Origin: Cucumis sativus
Lineage: Eukaryota > Streptophyta > Magnoliopsida > Cucurbitales > Cucurbitaceae
DNA: 64,000 bases
Direction of reading: 5' to 3'
Assembly (NCBI RefSeq): GCF_000004075.3
Contig: NC_026655.2
Span: forward strand, 23,359,489-23,423,488
In this document: positions 1 to 12,600 of the stretch, piece after piece
Position numbering within the stretch: position 1 is the stretch's first letter
Layout: the number at the start of each line of letters is the position of its first letter
The notes under the pieces: model-generated
What the model was told of the DNA's origin: nothing
Databases searched by the model: none
What the model saw: only the letters and a program-made list of their open reading frames with translations
Translations under genes and position numbers: made by a program

Positions 1-2700
1 CATAAGTGAAAGTAAACGTAAGCTTAATTTTAAAAAAACAAATAAAAAAACCAAGTGGTTATATAAACAAAACCTAAATTCTTATCAAATGGACCAATAG
101 TTTTTAGGTTAAAATTTCAATAAAATCTTAAGACGAAAAATGATTTAGCATGTAAATTGAACGGCGATTAAAGCTTTGCACTTTCATACTACTTGATTTC
201 AATCGAATCGATTTTAGTCTAAGAACTCAACTTTTACATTTACCAGAGTATAAGAACTAAATCAAGTAGAAAAAACAAATGTTATGAAAACTTTAAAAAA
301 GATTTAAATAATTGCCCTATCATTAAACTATCCTTTCTTTTCATTAAAAAAAAAAAAGTTTTTAGAACTTTTATCAAAAGTATGTATTAACTTTTAACCT
401 TATTGCTACTCTCAAAGTTAATAAGTTCCTCACCTTAATGGTTTGGGTTCATTATATATTGTATATTGTTTTGAACACTAAAGAAGTTGGCAGTATTTCT
501 ATTAAAGCACAACTTTGTATCAACTACTTTTGCAATATACTTTATGGAGATTGGTGTCTTCAAGAATAAAAAGTTAGAATTAGATGCATTATTTTTGTAA
601 CCACCAACTATTTTATTACACCCCATCAAGGTAATATAATATATAATACTTTTTCTGATCTCATCAAACCATTAATTCTTTTCATTGAAACTCTTGTTGA
701 CAAAACTTCTTATGATTTTTTTCCCAAAAGGCTAAGTTGGGCATCTCTCTGTTTACCTTCTGTTTACCTTTTGGAAAGGAATAAAGGGATAGAATATTGG
801 TAATTGCAAAAAATAGTACTTTTGGACCTTCATTTTGCCATTGTCAAAGTGCAATCAACAATATTTTGTTGTTGTGTTTAACAATTACGAAGTAAAGAAT
901 TGAACTGTTGTTGTGTTTAACAATTACGAAGCGAAGAATTGAACTATCATTCTAAATAATAGTTGATATTTTCATTTATTAGTTATGTTTGGATTGACAC
1001 AATCAATGAGATAACAAGAATATGCAAGGATCATGCGTAATGAAATCAACAATAAAAGAAAACAAAAACGTAAACAATAGAGAAGTCAATACAAAAATTT
1101 CATTAACAACTTTATTATTAAAGAGAAATATCATATAAGAAATTACTTGGACGTTACTAGAGCTAGAGAGTTCATAGTGCGTTTCTCTATACTCTAAGGT
1201 TAAAATCGCAAAGAACACAATTCAATGAGGTCTCGTACCGGTTCATTTGAAGTTGTCAAATATTAGATTGAATAGGTTGAATGTAGGATTTCTGGTGTTG
1301 TTCTCTCTAGAAAACTGGTTTTCTTGTAATTGGGATTTATGTTTATGTAATATTGTTCATGAAGTTTGAGAAAACAACCACACTTCAAAAGCATTGTGTC
1401 TCAAAAGAGAGTTTGAGAAATGCTGACCAATAATTGCTTAGACTTTCTCGTACGTAATTCAAACACTTGAATACAATATTGAGATATGATTCTGTAGTTC
1501 TTATGACAAGGCTTCTCCAATATCCATACCCTAAAATCGTCAACAAAATACCACATCTTGAAGTCCGCCTGTCATATATAAGAACTACAGAATTATAATA
1601 TAGTTTGCTTAGAAAGCTCACTGTGGGCACATATAATTGTAGAGCCAACTATTCAACTTTGCTTCATGTCACTTCATATAAGTGCAGCACACATTTGACT
1701 TTTGAGCCACATATGGAACTAGAGGCAATCATTCTCACCTAAGAAGCATAAACACTTTAGCTTCGGTTATATGTATCCACTCTTCATAATGCTTGTACAC
1801 TCGAACACATATTAATATCAGGCATGCATTATTTTTTATCACAATACATATACGTTAAATTGTAGTCATCTAAAGTGAATATGGATCCAACATTTGTTAG
1901 CCAAGGATCAAATACTTGTAAAGCATAATAGATGAACACAAATAGTAATATAGGAAAAAAATCATAAACGGAAATGAAATACAACATATTCATTATTAAG
2001 CATGTAGAAGCATAAACTTGTTGGATTTGAATTACTTTCTTATATAGAAAATTGGTATATAGATTTTTATAAATGTACTATGTATTCTAGATTTAAAAAA
2101 AAAATTGTCATCGTGTTCATTTTATGTCTTATATGTATTATGTGTTTATATATTTGTGCTTCTTAGATTCTCACCATGTATTTGAATGACATGTATTCCA
2201 AAGAAAACGACTGTGGCGTTTGGATTTTCAAGTTCTTGTTGAAAGCACTAAGTCTTGGAGTGCATATAACAGATCTACCAAGAATCCATTACTTTCTTTG
2301 TGACTATACATCTTTTTGTGAGATTTGACATGTTGTTCTTCAAGTGCCATGGAAATAGATAATAAATGGAGAAGATTTTGATGTTGTTTCTAAGGCAAAT
2401 ATTTGATTCCAAGATATTAGACACAGAATTTCTAGGCTGTAGTTACCCAAGCTTTCTCTATCTCCCTCTCTAACCCTCCAAAGATGCTCAAGATTACAAG
2501 AAGGGCATCATAATATTATACCAACCTTTTCGATATTGGTCGTTAATAAACTTGTGTTGTAATTCAAACGTCAGTGTCGTGACGATTCATGAGCTTATTC
2601 CATCATATACGACTGTTAAAGCTTCCAAAGAAAGGAAGCAGGATCAAAAATGAGAAAACAGCATCAATTAAGATATTCTGATACAAGTTGCATTATATTG
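1..2700. other. AT-rich intergenic region, no gene seen
   Basis: I see no convincing coding exon on either strand. The short open frames here lack family motifs and are of the length expected by chance in AT-rich DNA. The only structured feature noticed is a 39-bp tandem duplication at 868-945, listed separately. Confidence 0.6.
868..945. repeat. 39-bp tandem duplication (two units)
   Basis: Two adjacent near-identical units, 868-906 and 907-945, each run from GTTGTTGTGTTTAAC to GAATTGAACT. They differ at two positions near the middle. It looks like a local slippage or duplication event in non-coding DNA. Confidence 0.85.
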
Positions 2701-2738
2701 TTTTAAATCATTTTCGTTTCCCCATTAGGCAAAAGGCT

Positions 2739-2752
2739 AAGCTTATATATAT
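2739..2752 (+). promoter_or_regulatory. Possible TATA region of the WAT1-related gene
   Basis: A TATATATA run lies about 80-90 bases upstream of the chosen ATG at 2831. That is a plausible place for a core promoter with a short 5' UTR. AT-rich runs are common in this window, so the support is positional only. Confidence 0.35.
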
Positions 2753-2830
2753 GTGTGTGTCTTCACAACTAAAATCATATTTCACAAGTCTTTGCCTTTG
2801 GGCAGACATCATATTGTTAGAAGAGTAAAA

Positions 2831-5047
2831 ATGAAGCCGGTTGTGGTAATGCTTTCAATAAATCTTGCACTTGCTGGTGTGAACATACTACTTAAGGAGA
2901 TTCTTAATGAAGGGATCAGTCAGCTACTCATTGTCGTTTATCGACAAACGATCTCCTCGCTTTTCTTGTTGCCAATTGCCTATTTTTGGGAAAGGTAAAG
3001 TCACCTTAACTTCTTGAAATTTTAGTTTATATTGGTTCCTTTGCCATACTAGAGCCTGCATTTTCCTTCTTACCTTGTCGAAGTTTTGATTTGTTGTATG
3101 AAAATGTTTTAAATGCTGCAAAGCTATAAAGAGTTCTCATCGTGTTTGGTGAAAATGCAGGAAAACTAGACCTCAGCTTACTGCTTACATCTTATTCCTC
3201 CTTTTCATCAGTTCCTTACTTGGGTTAGTAATTAGTATAGACATTTTTTTGTTAATTGATCGGTGTATAACTACCTTTTAAAGAATTGCATATATAGCAA
3301 AATTTATTTGTGCGATAATTTATTTTACAGCTGAATCTAAATTTTGCTATATTTGTAAAAAATTTTACATCGTGCTATATATGCTAATACTTTGAGCCTA
3401 AGAACTTTATGATGTTGTTTTAGTTAGTAAGAAACTTTGGAATGATGTACTAATGCAGGTTAACACTAACATTATACCTATTCCTAATTGGTCTACACTT
3501 CACCTCTGCAACTTTCTCTTGTGCATTTCTCAACCTAGTACCTGTAAACACGTTCATTCTAGCAGTATTGTTCCGGTACGTGCCGAAAGAACTGCAGTTC
3601 ATTTTCTTTCCTAACATTGACAAAAATGTGATGAAAGTAACTGGTTTCAAAATATTTCTAGTATGGAAAAAGTGAACATGAAAAGCAAGGGTGGAATTGC
3701 CAAAGTGGTAGGGACACTGGTGTGCATTTCAGGAAACTTACTATTGATTCTTTACAAAGGAACACCACTAACGAGCCCTGGATCGACAAATGGGAAAACA
3801 AACGGAGGTCGTGCAACGGTTGAAGCTTATACACAAGGAAAATGGTTAATAGGTTCATTGGTTTTGACTGGAGGGTGTTTTATGTGGTCATCTTGGTTCC
3901 TTATGCAAACAAGAGTTGGGAGGGTTTATCCGTGTCAATATTCTAGTACTTGTATTATGTCATTTTTCAGTGCCCTTCAATCAGCTGTTTTGCACTTGAT
4001 TATAGACAGGAAGAACTCACTGTTCATTGTGAAAGGGAAATTTGCTATCTTAAGTCTCATATATGCTGTAAGTATCAGTTTTTTCTTTTTGCCAAGTTAA
4101 GTTGCTATTTTGTTGCTAAAGTTTGTTTGTGTTTTGTGATGGGTTCAATAGGGATCAGTGGGATCAGGGTTGTGTTATGTGGGAATGTCTTGGTGTGTAA
4201 AGCAAAAAGGGCCAGTTTTCACAGCTGCTTTTACCCCTTTTATGGAAATTTTTGCTGCCATATTTGATTTCTTCATCTTACATGAACAGATTCATCTAGG
4301 AAGGTTTGCTTCTTTCTTTCCACTTTCTTTTCCTCCTATTGCTTGATTAAGACTCTCAAATTGTTTTTAACTTTGCTCTCTTGAAGTTGAAGGAAAAACA
4401 ATGACGCTCCATTAAGTTCTTGACCGTTCTCTTTTTTTCTTACACTACTCTACATCTTTTTTCATAAAAAAAATATTGATAAAAAGTAGATAACAAAATC
4501 AGATATGAAAAGGCAGAATAAGTGTTTATAAATTTAATTTTCAAAACACGGAAATGATCATCAAATGAGACCTAATAACTTCTATAAGCATTTCAAATAA
4601 TATAGAGGAAGATAAATTTTGTTTTCAAGAGTAGGTTAGTTTTACCCTATATTGATTGTTGTTTGGATGTGATTTTAAAATTGATAAAGATCATATTTTT
4701 CATTCTTAAATACGTCTTTAACTACTCAAAATTTATTTATTTTACACTTTTAAACACAATTTTCATACTATTCAACAAACTAACATCAAAATCAAAACAT
4801 ATACTTTGGTAGAAAGTAGCTAATGATGAAATCTTTTATTATGAAAAATTTTGGCTGAAAAATGTGAGGTTGGTGATGTGGCAGTGTGGTAGGGTCAGTG
4901 TTGATCATAAGTGGAATGTACATTCTTCTATGGGGAAAAGACAAAGAAGCAAAGGAATGTGTAGTGAAGCAAACTATATCAATAGAAGAAGCCTATCATA
5001 AATCAAACATACCATCAACAAATACAGATGCATTGGAACAAATATAA
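2831..5047 (+). CDS. WAT1-related protein (EamA / nodulin-21-like transporter)
   Basis: Six exons with GT-AG borders join into 354 codons plus TAA: 2831-2994, 3161-3223, 3459-3575, 3662-4067, 4152-4303 and 4885-5047. The protein opens with MKPVVVMLSINLALAG, then VVYRQ and PIAYF. A second half carries KGPVFTAAF and PFMEI, and a hydrophilic C-terminal tail follows ILLWGK. This is the two-EamA-repeat, roughly ten-helix layout of the WAT1/UMAMIT family of plant membrane transporters. Family members move amino acids, auxin or related compounds at the plasma membrane or tonoplast; the substrate of this one is unknown. The length is close to family norm and no lesion is seen. An in-frame ATG 26 codons upstream (2753) exists, but the family normally starts just before the KPxxxM motif, so 2831 was chosen. 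Intron 2 holds a MITE-like AT palindrome at about 3295-3375. Confidence 0.88.
3295..3375. repeat. Short AT-rich palindrome in WAT1 intron 2
   Basis: TAGCAAAATTT near the left and AAATTTTGCTATATTTG near the right form an imperfect inverted repeat. It matches the arms of the dispersed MITE-like family seen elsewhere in the window, for example at 60745-60941. It lies within the intron between exons 2 and 3. Confidence 0.5.
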
Positions 5048-8000
5048 ATGCATTTGCATTTCTTCTAAGGCAGCTTCTTAGTTTTATATTATTGGATGAA
5101 CCCAAATAAATAAATATATATATATATTCTAGTTTACTATGTTCTACTTAATTTATAGATGAACACATGGTTGAGTGACTTAAATAACATATTATAAAGT
5201 ATAACTAACTAGTTAAGATAATATAAACATCTTTTAAAATGTGTTTGAATTCTTTAAGAGAAAAAATAAAATTGAAAGGAAAAAAAAATGTAAAAACTAT
5301 CTAAAGTATAGTGATAATGTTAAGATTGGACTCTCAACCTTATATAATTGTTAAAATGGTAACAATTATGTAAGTTTAAAGGTTGATTTTTTATTATTTG
5401 ATGTAGAAATTAATAATGAAAACTTTAAAAATCTATATTGTATAGAAAAATTTACTAATATATATATTTTTAAAATCCTCAGTAAGTTAAAGGTAAGGTA
5501 ACATTTTGTATATATTATAAAAAAAAGCGGTTAGTAGCAAATTGCAATGAATGACTATTTTAGCAATAGTAATTAAGGATATAGCAACATTAAAATTTTT
5601 TTTTGCAAATATAGCAAAACTATCACTGATAGACTTGTATCGCTGATAGACTTCATATGGTATATCAGTGATAGACCAATATTTGCAACATGATCTATCA
5701 ATAAATTTGACAAATTTTGCTATATTTGTAAATTTTTTAAAATTTTAATTAATTTGAATTTAATTCCTAAATTTGCAACTATCCCAAAACAAAAAAAAAA
5801 AAAAAGAAAAAAGAAAAAAAAGAGAGAATTTTTGGCTATACAATATACCAATATGAGTTGTGATTTGCTCCTTAGTTGGATTGGACGGTGTGATTTTTGC
5901 CTCTTTAAAGGTACATGCATTAGCCACCTTCTTCAAAGTAGGAAAAACATAGCATCTTTTGTTTCCACTTCTTGAAGTTTGCTCCTTTAAATCGAAAAGG
6001 ACGGTTAAAGTCAAATGAACTCAAATCGGGTAAGGAAAGTATATATAGTGTAAGGAAATCAATAGACAGTTGAAAATTAATTTTTGAGAAATTAATTTGT
6101 AAACTTTTTTATTTATTTATGGAGGGGTTATGTTGACTTATTAAATGTTAAACGGTAATAAAATGTTTGATTCTTTTACTCATGTAATAAAGATCATGAC
6201 TTGAATATTTCTCATCATATTTGACCATCTCGTGTAGGATGTCATATGTAAGTGATAATCGTTGAAAACTGAAACACAAAATACTCAAATTTTCATTTGC
6301 ATAACATTGAACACATGACTATATCGCATAGCTTAGTTTTCTCGCATCTCATAAAGAATTCGTGTTTGAATCATAGCTATATTGCATAACTTGGTTTTCT
6401 TGCATGAACAATTTTTTATTTAACATCTAAGATGGTGTCTTTTGTGTTAAACTTAATTTAGCATAGGTCACAAAATAACTTAATGTCAAAACTTCAAAAT
6501 GTTTGCTAAAGTAATAAACTTTTATCCTTTTAGTTTTCTTCGCTCTTATTAGAGGAGAAAAAAAGAAAAAGAAAAAGTAAGAGTTTGTTTAGTAGGTAAT
6601 ATATAAAAACAAAAATGATTTAAAATCATAAAATAAACCGTGGTTTGAAAAATGGTCTAAATTTTAAAAAATGAACAAAATATTTGAAAAAAATGGATTT
6701 TTGTCTTTTTAGTATTTTTTTTTCCTATAAAGTGTGTAATTGTTGGTGTTATTATTATTATTATTTAAAAAACCATCTTATTTCCTACCAAATATTGTTT
6801 CCAAAATAAATTTTTTAATTGATTTGCACCTGTTTATTCATAGATGAACAAGCAAAAGCTAGAAAGGGTCAAATTTACAAATGGAATATGAGTTCTTTTC
6901 TAGAAACAAAAATTATATAAATATATAATCATATTTTAAAAGAAAGGACACTTCATTTAATATATTGAATTCGTACACCTTTTTTCTTAAGGAATATTAA
7001 TATTTCACGAACAAAAACAAAAAGTCTATACTTCTTTAAATTACTAACTACTATTTTCTTGATTATGACGACTTTTCCGCGTCATATTTTAGCTAATCAT
7101 AACTTTACTTGTCCTCTATGCGACAATGATAAATAAAGAAAATAGCTCTATTGTCAAAGTTAAAGATAAAATCTATTAATAAAAAGGAAGTTAAAATTTT
7201 TAATTTAAGTTTATCTCTTTTTTTTTTTTTATCTTAAGGTAAGAATGAGATGGTTCATGACTTTTGACCTATTTTGTTGAGTCCAAATTTATTTTCCAAC
7301 AAATATGATATGATAATTAGGTATGTTCACGTTAATATGGATGAAACTAACCATTTAGCACAATAAAGTATGGACAATTAGAAGTAATTATCAATCTTTC
7401 GTCATTCCGATAAACTAAAATAATGATGACATTGAAAGCAATTAAATTCACAAAAAAAGACAGCTTAAATTAGTTCCAATAATGAGACTTTGGGGACAAA
7501 AATGAAAATTATCTTCTCACATTTTTTTATACCAATTTTTTGTTTAATATTTTCCACATGAATAACTAAAGATTAGTTAGACAGTAATTATATCAAAGTT
7601 TCTTGCTTAATTAATCATTTACCAAAAAGTTAAATTTTAAAACTAAATAACTAAGGGATTGAATAATTAAATCCACATAGACACCAACTTCACCTCCCAA
7701 AAGTTTTTTTCAAAATGTTTTTTATTAGAATTTGATATTTTTAAAAAATGAAAATTATTATAAAAAATTAAGAGAAAATAAACATAAATTCAAAATACCA
7801 ACACCAAACAAAAAAAACGAAATGGTATTGAGACCATGTGTTTGTTTAAAATATATGTTATCTTTTGTGAAAATAAACTTAATATTATTAAATTAGGGAA
7901 GAAATCCACATCATATTGCTCTTAATCTTGTCTACTTGTATCAATTTTTAGCTTAAAACTTTAAATTTCGTCTCAAATTTAAATAAGTGTGACGATCTTA

Positions 8001-8390
8001 ATTAACCTTATAGTATTACAAGTTGTACCATTATATATATCATAATCTTTCACATGGAAAGTCCTACGTGTTCTGCCATAAGTTTGTTTGTTTGAATTTT
8101 AATTATCTATGGTACAAAATTGAGTAGAATATATTTTGAAATGAAACAATATTAGACGAACTAGACTTTTTTGAATTTTGTAAGGTTTGAGAAAATTAAT
8201 CATGGAAATTTTGATGTTATTTGATGAAGAACTTGTAGCTACTATTTTAGTTTGTTAAAATTGATGCACCTACGGAACGCCTTGAGTTTATGAGGGAACA
8301 TGAATGAACATGTTCCACATCTAAATGAGAGGGATCGTGAGCACATGAAAAGTAAGATTAAGATTAAAAAAAACTTAAAAGAATTAGATC
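5048..8390. other. Intergenic AT-rich region
   Basis: No exon or RNA gene recognised between the WAT1-related gene and the element-like sequences starting near 8395. It contains one palindromic MITE-like repeat (5570-5740), poly-A/poly-T runs and simple AT sequence. Short open frames over the A-rich tract near 5790-5830 encode only lysine- or phenylalanine-rich junk. Confidence 0.6.
5570..5740. repeat. MITE-like palindromic repeat, copy 1
   Basis: AT-rich arms (GCAAATATAGCAAAA at left, TTTTGCTATATTTGTAAA at right) flank a core with repeated TATCA(C/G)TGATAGAC motifs. The same arm and core composition recurs at 11200-11372, 11625-11760, 26005-26200, 46925-47091 and 60745-60941. It has no coding capacity. 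Confidence 0.6.
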
Positions 8391-8394
8391 GTTT

Positions 8395-8412
8395 CACTAC
8401 TAGAAAAAAAAC
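8395..8412 (+). repeat. CACTA-type terminal motif
   Basis: CACTACTAGAAAAAAAAC resembles the outer end of plant CACTA (En/Spm) transposons. No matching opposite end was found nearby, so this may be a solitary or degraded end. The ORF-like stretch after it (8428-8631) shows no family motif. Confidence 0.4.
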
Positions 8413-8734
8413 TTAAAAGAATTTTGGGTGGAAGCATTTTCTCTCTCTCTACCAAACAAAGGAAAGCCTTGCCGTCGATATTTTCACCCTAGTTGCGTTA
8501 GTTTGATTAGAAATCCTTGCCTTCCAACTTTCTGCCACTCGCTACCGTCAATTCAGTGCCTTAGCTACCTCTGTCGAAATGCCACAACAAGCCAATGTTG
8601 TCGAACTTACCAATCTAGCCACTGCCCTTGAATTTTAGGTTGCAACATCATTTAAATCATGTCTGTCGTCCATTACTTCTCCTCCAGTGATTCTCCTCTG
8701 TTACAAGATCTTTCGCCGTCCGGTGCTTCATTAT

Positions 8735-9095
8735 CATAGGAACTTCAAAGTTAAGCGTGCTTAACTTGGAGTAATTCTATGTTGGGTGAACCTCTTGTGA
8801 ATTTTACTAAGATACATGTGAGTGAAAACAAAACATGCAGAAAGAATTCGTGTTAGTTTGTGTGGAAAACTCACTCTAATAAACCTTTAAGACAAGTAAA
8901 GATAATGTTGCCAGGTCACAAGAGATTCAGACAAATGACAAGAATCCAAATTCTAAATTTTTATCTAAATCTTGGGCCTAGAACGTTAAATCTACCATTG
9001 AAAATAAATAAAAGAGCTTATCACCTCTGCTGATAGATAGAACTTGAAAGTCAAATATGATTAACTTGAAGGAATTTTATGCGAAAGTTATCCTA
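8735..9095 (+). mobile_element. Cassandra-like TRIM fragment with 5S rRNA-derived sequence
   Basis: Around 8739-8805 the sequence tracks the internal-promoter half of plant 5S rRNA in order: AGTTAAGCGTGCTTA (A box), GGAGTAATTCTA (intermediate element) and TTGGGTGAACCTCTTG (C box region). A more diverged direct copy is visible at about 9043-9095 (AACTTGAAAGTC, TTAACTTGAAGGA, AAAGTTATCCT). 5S-derived sequence in paired direct repeats is the hallmark of Cassandra terminal-repeat retrotransposons in miniature. It is not a functional 5S gene: the 5' half is absent and the C box is altered. Element borders are approximate. Confidence 0.55.
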
Positions 9096-9099
9096 ACAA

Positions 9100-9555
9100 A
9101 CATATTTAAAAAACGCTATTGTTTGTGTTCGGGCTTTATAAAAATATTTATGAAGTTCAATGCTATTATTTTTCTATTCTAAGTCGGTACAAATTTAGAT
9201 AATTGTATGGCATGACTCTGCAATGTTTAGTGGACTGAACATATTGGGTGATTTATTGACTAAAAAAATCATATATGTAACACACTAACTAATATAAATG
9301 GGTAATTACATTATACAGTGATTTTAAGAATAATAAGTAACTGTTCAACAACATTTATCCACAAGTAAAATCTATCAATAATATAGACTTTTAGTATTGA
9401 TATATAATCCATCACTCGTGAATTAATTTTTGTTTTTTTTATCTTTCTATTATTTTTTAATATGCCCTATTTACAATTATCTGGGGTATGTGATTGCTAA
9501 ATTTGCTCAGTTACACTGAAAATCCTCTGACTTTGTGAAGAGAGTGAATTTAAAA
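9100..9555. other. Intergenic sequence upstream of BBE1
   Basis: No gene seen. AT-rich DNA contains one TATCAATAATATAGAC-type segment near 9370-9420 that resembles the core of the palindromic repeats, but without clear arms. Confidence 0.5.
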
Positions 9556-9558
9556 CTT

Positions 9559-9646
9559 GGTCAAAGACGAATGAAGCAAGGATATACATCATCAAGTGAT
9601 AATGTAAGTTGTTTGTTTTATTGGACATTTCTGAACTATATAAATA
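9559..9646 (+). promoter_or_regulatory. BBE1 proximal promoter block
   Basis: In order: GGTCAA at 9559-9564 (complement of the W-box core TTGACC), ATGTAAGTTGT at 9602-9612, and TATATAAATA at 9637-9646, about 50 bases before the ATG. The same three motifs, in the same order, precede BBE2 and BBE3. Conservation across paralogs supports a functional core promoter. W-box binding by WRKY factors is known in general but only inferred here. Confidence 0.6.
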
Positions 9647-9693
9647 GGAACTTTTTGCAATGAACAAAAACCATCAAGTTATAACTCAAAGCC

Positions 9694-12600
9694 ATGAAGT
9701 ACTCTTCTCCATTAATCCCTTTTTCGCTTATCCTTATTGTTGTATCTTCATCTTCATTGTGGGTTTCAGCATCTCCCCATAAACATCATAACTTTCTTCA
9801 ATGTCTTTCCGAGCATTCTTCAAAAAGTTATCCCATTTCAAAAGTGGTTCATACTCCAATCAACTCTTCTTATTCTTCTGTTTTGAACTTCTCCATTCGA
9901 AACCTCCGATTCTCAAAGCCTGAAACCCCAAAGCCACTCCTTATTATCACTCCCTCACATGTTTCTCACATTCAGGCAGCTGTCATATGCTCCAAATCTC
10001 ACGGCTTACAAATCCGAACTCGGAGCGGCGGCCATGACTACGAGGGTCTTTCTTACGTTGCCTCTCACCCATTTATCATCCTTGACCTAATAAATCTCAG
10101 GTCTGTTATTATTTCTTTTTTTGTTTGTTTTTTGAAGTATAACAAATGATAGTATATGACACGATACTACACGTCATAGGCTTATTCTAACTCATGTCTG
10201 TCAGTTTCTTTATTTCTCTTTTGGTATAATAAGTGGTTGTACGACGAAGTACCATTAGAATTTTTTTTTTGTTTAGGTATGTACTCGTTTGTTTGTTTGT
10301 TTTTTTTCGTTTTCCTAATACAATAAGTTAGATATATGGATTTAGTACATGTGAGTTATCATTTATATATATTCATTTAGTTCATCTCAGTTATTATTTT
10401 TCTTTTGGAATAATAAGTATTAAGTGGGGGTATGAGTTTATGTACATGTCAATTACAGATGATCTATTCTTACAGTGTTACACTTTGGGTCAAATTGATC
10501 AGATTGTTTCTTTGCTTTTCTTTTAGCAAGTGTGAGTATTAGTTACATGCTAAGTTATTTGTTCACTTTGACCCAGATCCATGAAGATTGACGTTGAAAG
10601 CAACACTGCCTGGGTTGAGTCAGGTACAACTTTAGGAGAACTTTACTACAGAATTGGTGAGAAAAGTCGAACCTTAGCGTTTCCGGCGGGTATTTGTCCG
10701 ACGGTGGGCGTTGGTGGGCACTTCAGTGGCGGTGGATACGGATTGATGCTGAGGAAATTTGGTCTTGCTGCAGACAATGTGATAGATGCTTATTTGGTTG
10801 ATGCCAATGGGAAGGTTCATGATAGAGAGTCAATGGGGGAGGATTTGTTCTGGGCCATTAGAGGTGGCGGCGGAGGGAGTTTTGGAATTGTGGTGGCATG
10901 GAAGATCAAGCTGGTTTCAGTTCCGGCCACAGTGACGATGTGCAACACATACAGAAATTTGAAGGGAGATGGAATCAAGCTAGTCCATCAGTGGCAATAT
11001 GTGGCTAACAAATTAGATGAAAATCTATTTCTTGGCATCATCTTGACTGGTATTCTTTCTCAAGTTTATAGTGGTTCAATTTTTAATTATTAATTATTTG
11101 GCTTAAGAAAAAGAAAATATTTTAAAGAGTTTTTACCTTTACAATAATATCTTTTTAAGTTTGTTGGCGTAGTTTTGTATTTAAAAACAATATTATACTA
11201 AGATATTTTAAAAAATAACAAAATAAATTAAAATATTTCCAAACTATAACAAATTTTTAGGTTTTATCAATGGTAGTATTTTATTACTAGTATACAAATG
11301 ACGATTAGTGATAATAGAATTTGCTATGCTATAAGTTGTAAATATTTTATAAAATTTACTATTTTTAAAAATGTATGAAAAATAAATATGCATGTAAAGG
11401 TAAGAGAAATAGAAGAGTGGAGGAAAGAGAAATTGAGAAAAAATTTAGAATTGAAGTAATTATTAACAAATTTAGAGAGATGAAAGTCAACGTCATGTGA
11501 GAAGAAGATAAATAATTTTTGGAGAGAAATTTAGTGATAGGAACTAAGAGGAAATAAAGTACTAGAGAGAAGAAAAATGAATTTTGAAAAGCTAAATTAT
11601 TTTTAATTTTAAACCTATTTAAAATAATATGTTTAAATATAACAAAATTTTACAAATTATCGTTGGTGGATTACTATCATTTTCACTAATAAATGTTGAT
11701 AGATGTTTAATCATGTTTATCAACATATATCTATCGTGAAATTTTGCTATATTTTGATTATTTTTTTTATATTTAGAATTTGTCTCTTTTAAAAAGGTTA
11801 ATTTTCATAAATATAACAAAATATCAAAATATTTACAACTTGGTAACAAAATTAAAAAAAGTCCATGAAATCGGCCATTTTTCATATATTCTAGGTTTGT
11901 CATTCCTTAATTTTCATCTTCTTTCTTCTATTCTTATGCAATTTTTCTTTTTCTTTTCATTTTTCTTTCCATCGTCTTTCTTCTCTCTTTCTTCAAATTT
12001 TCTTTTATATATTTTTTGAAATCATAATCTTTGTTTTCAATCAATTATAAATCTTGTATTTTTTTTTTGTTTTCAAGATCACGTGCCAAATATAAAAGAT
12101 CTTGAAAAAAAATTGTTGAGATATTGGTACACAGTCGTTTAGATTTGGGTAGCCAAATCTATAAACGATTGTGTAGCCAAATCTAAACAATGGTATAGCC
12201 AAATTTAAACGATCATATACCAAATAATGTTGAAAACAAATGGTTGCCAAATCTAAACGATTGCCTAAAAAAATCTTGAAAATAAATCATTGCCAAATCT
12301 AAACAATTGGGTAGCCAAGTCCAAATCTAAATGATTATGTACCAACTATATTACACGTGCGAGTGATCAATTAATTGCGTGTTGACGGAAACATTTTTGG
12401 TATTTTTTCATTGTGGGCCTGTAGGCTTTTTTCATTTTCAAAATTGTTCTATAAGTAAATATTTTATCTATTTGTTATATATATTTTTTTAAAAAACTCC
12501 CTTTTAGAAACTATTTTTTTTTTTAAAATACGGTTTGGGTCAGTAGGTACATCATGATATCTTCACTAGACGGACACCCCTTAGTACCCTCATCATCCTC

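Noticed and set aside
8428..8631. Open frame of 67 codons, Cys/Ser rich
   Set aside because: No family motif, lies beside a CACTA-type end and just before 5S-derived repeat DNA; length is within chance for this composition.
8739..8805. Functional 5S rRNA gene
   Set aside because: The 5' half of 5S is absent and the C box is altered; better explained as a Cassandra-like fragment.
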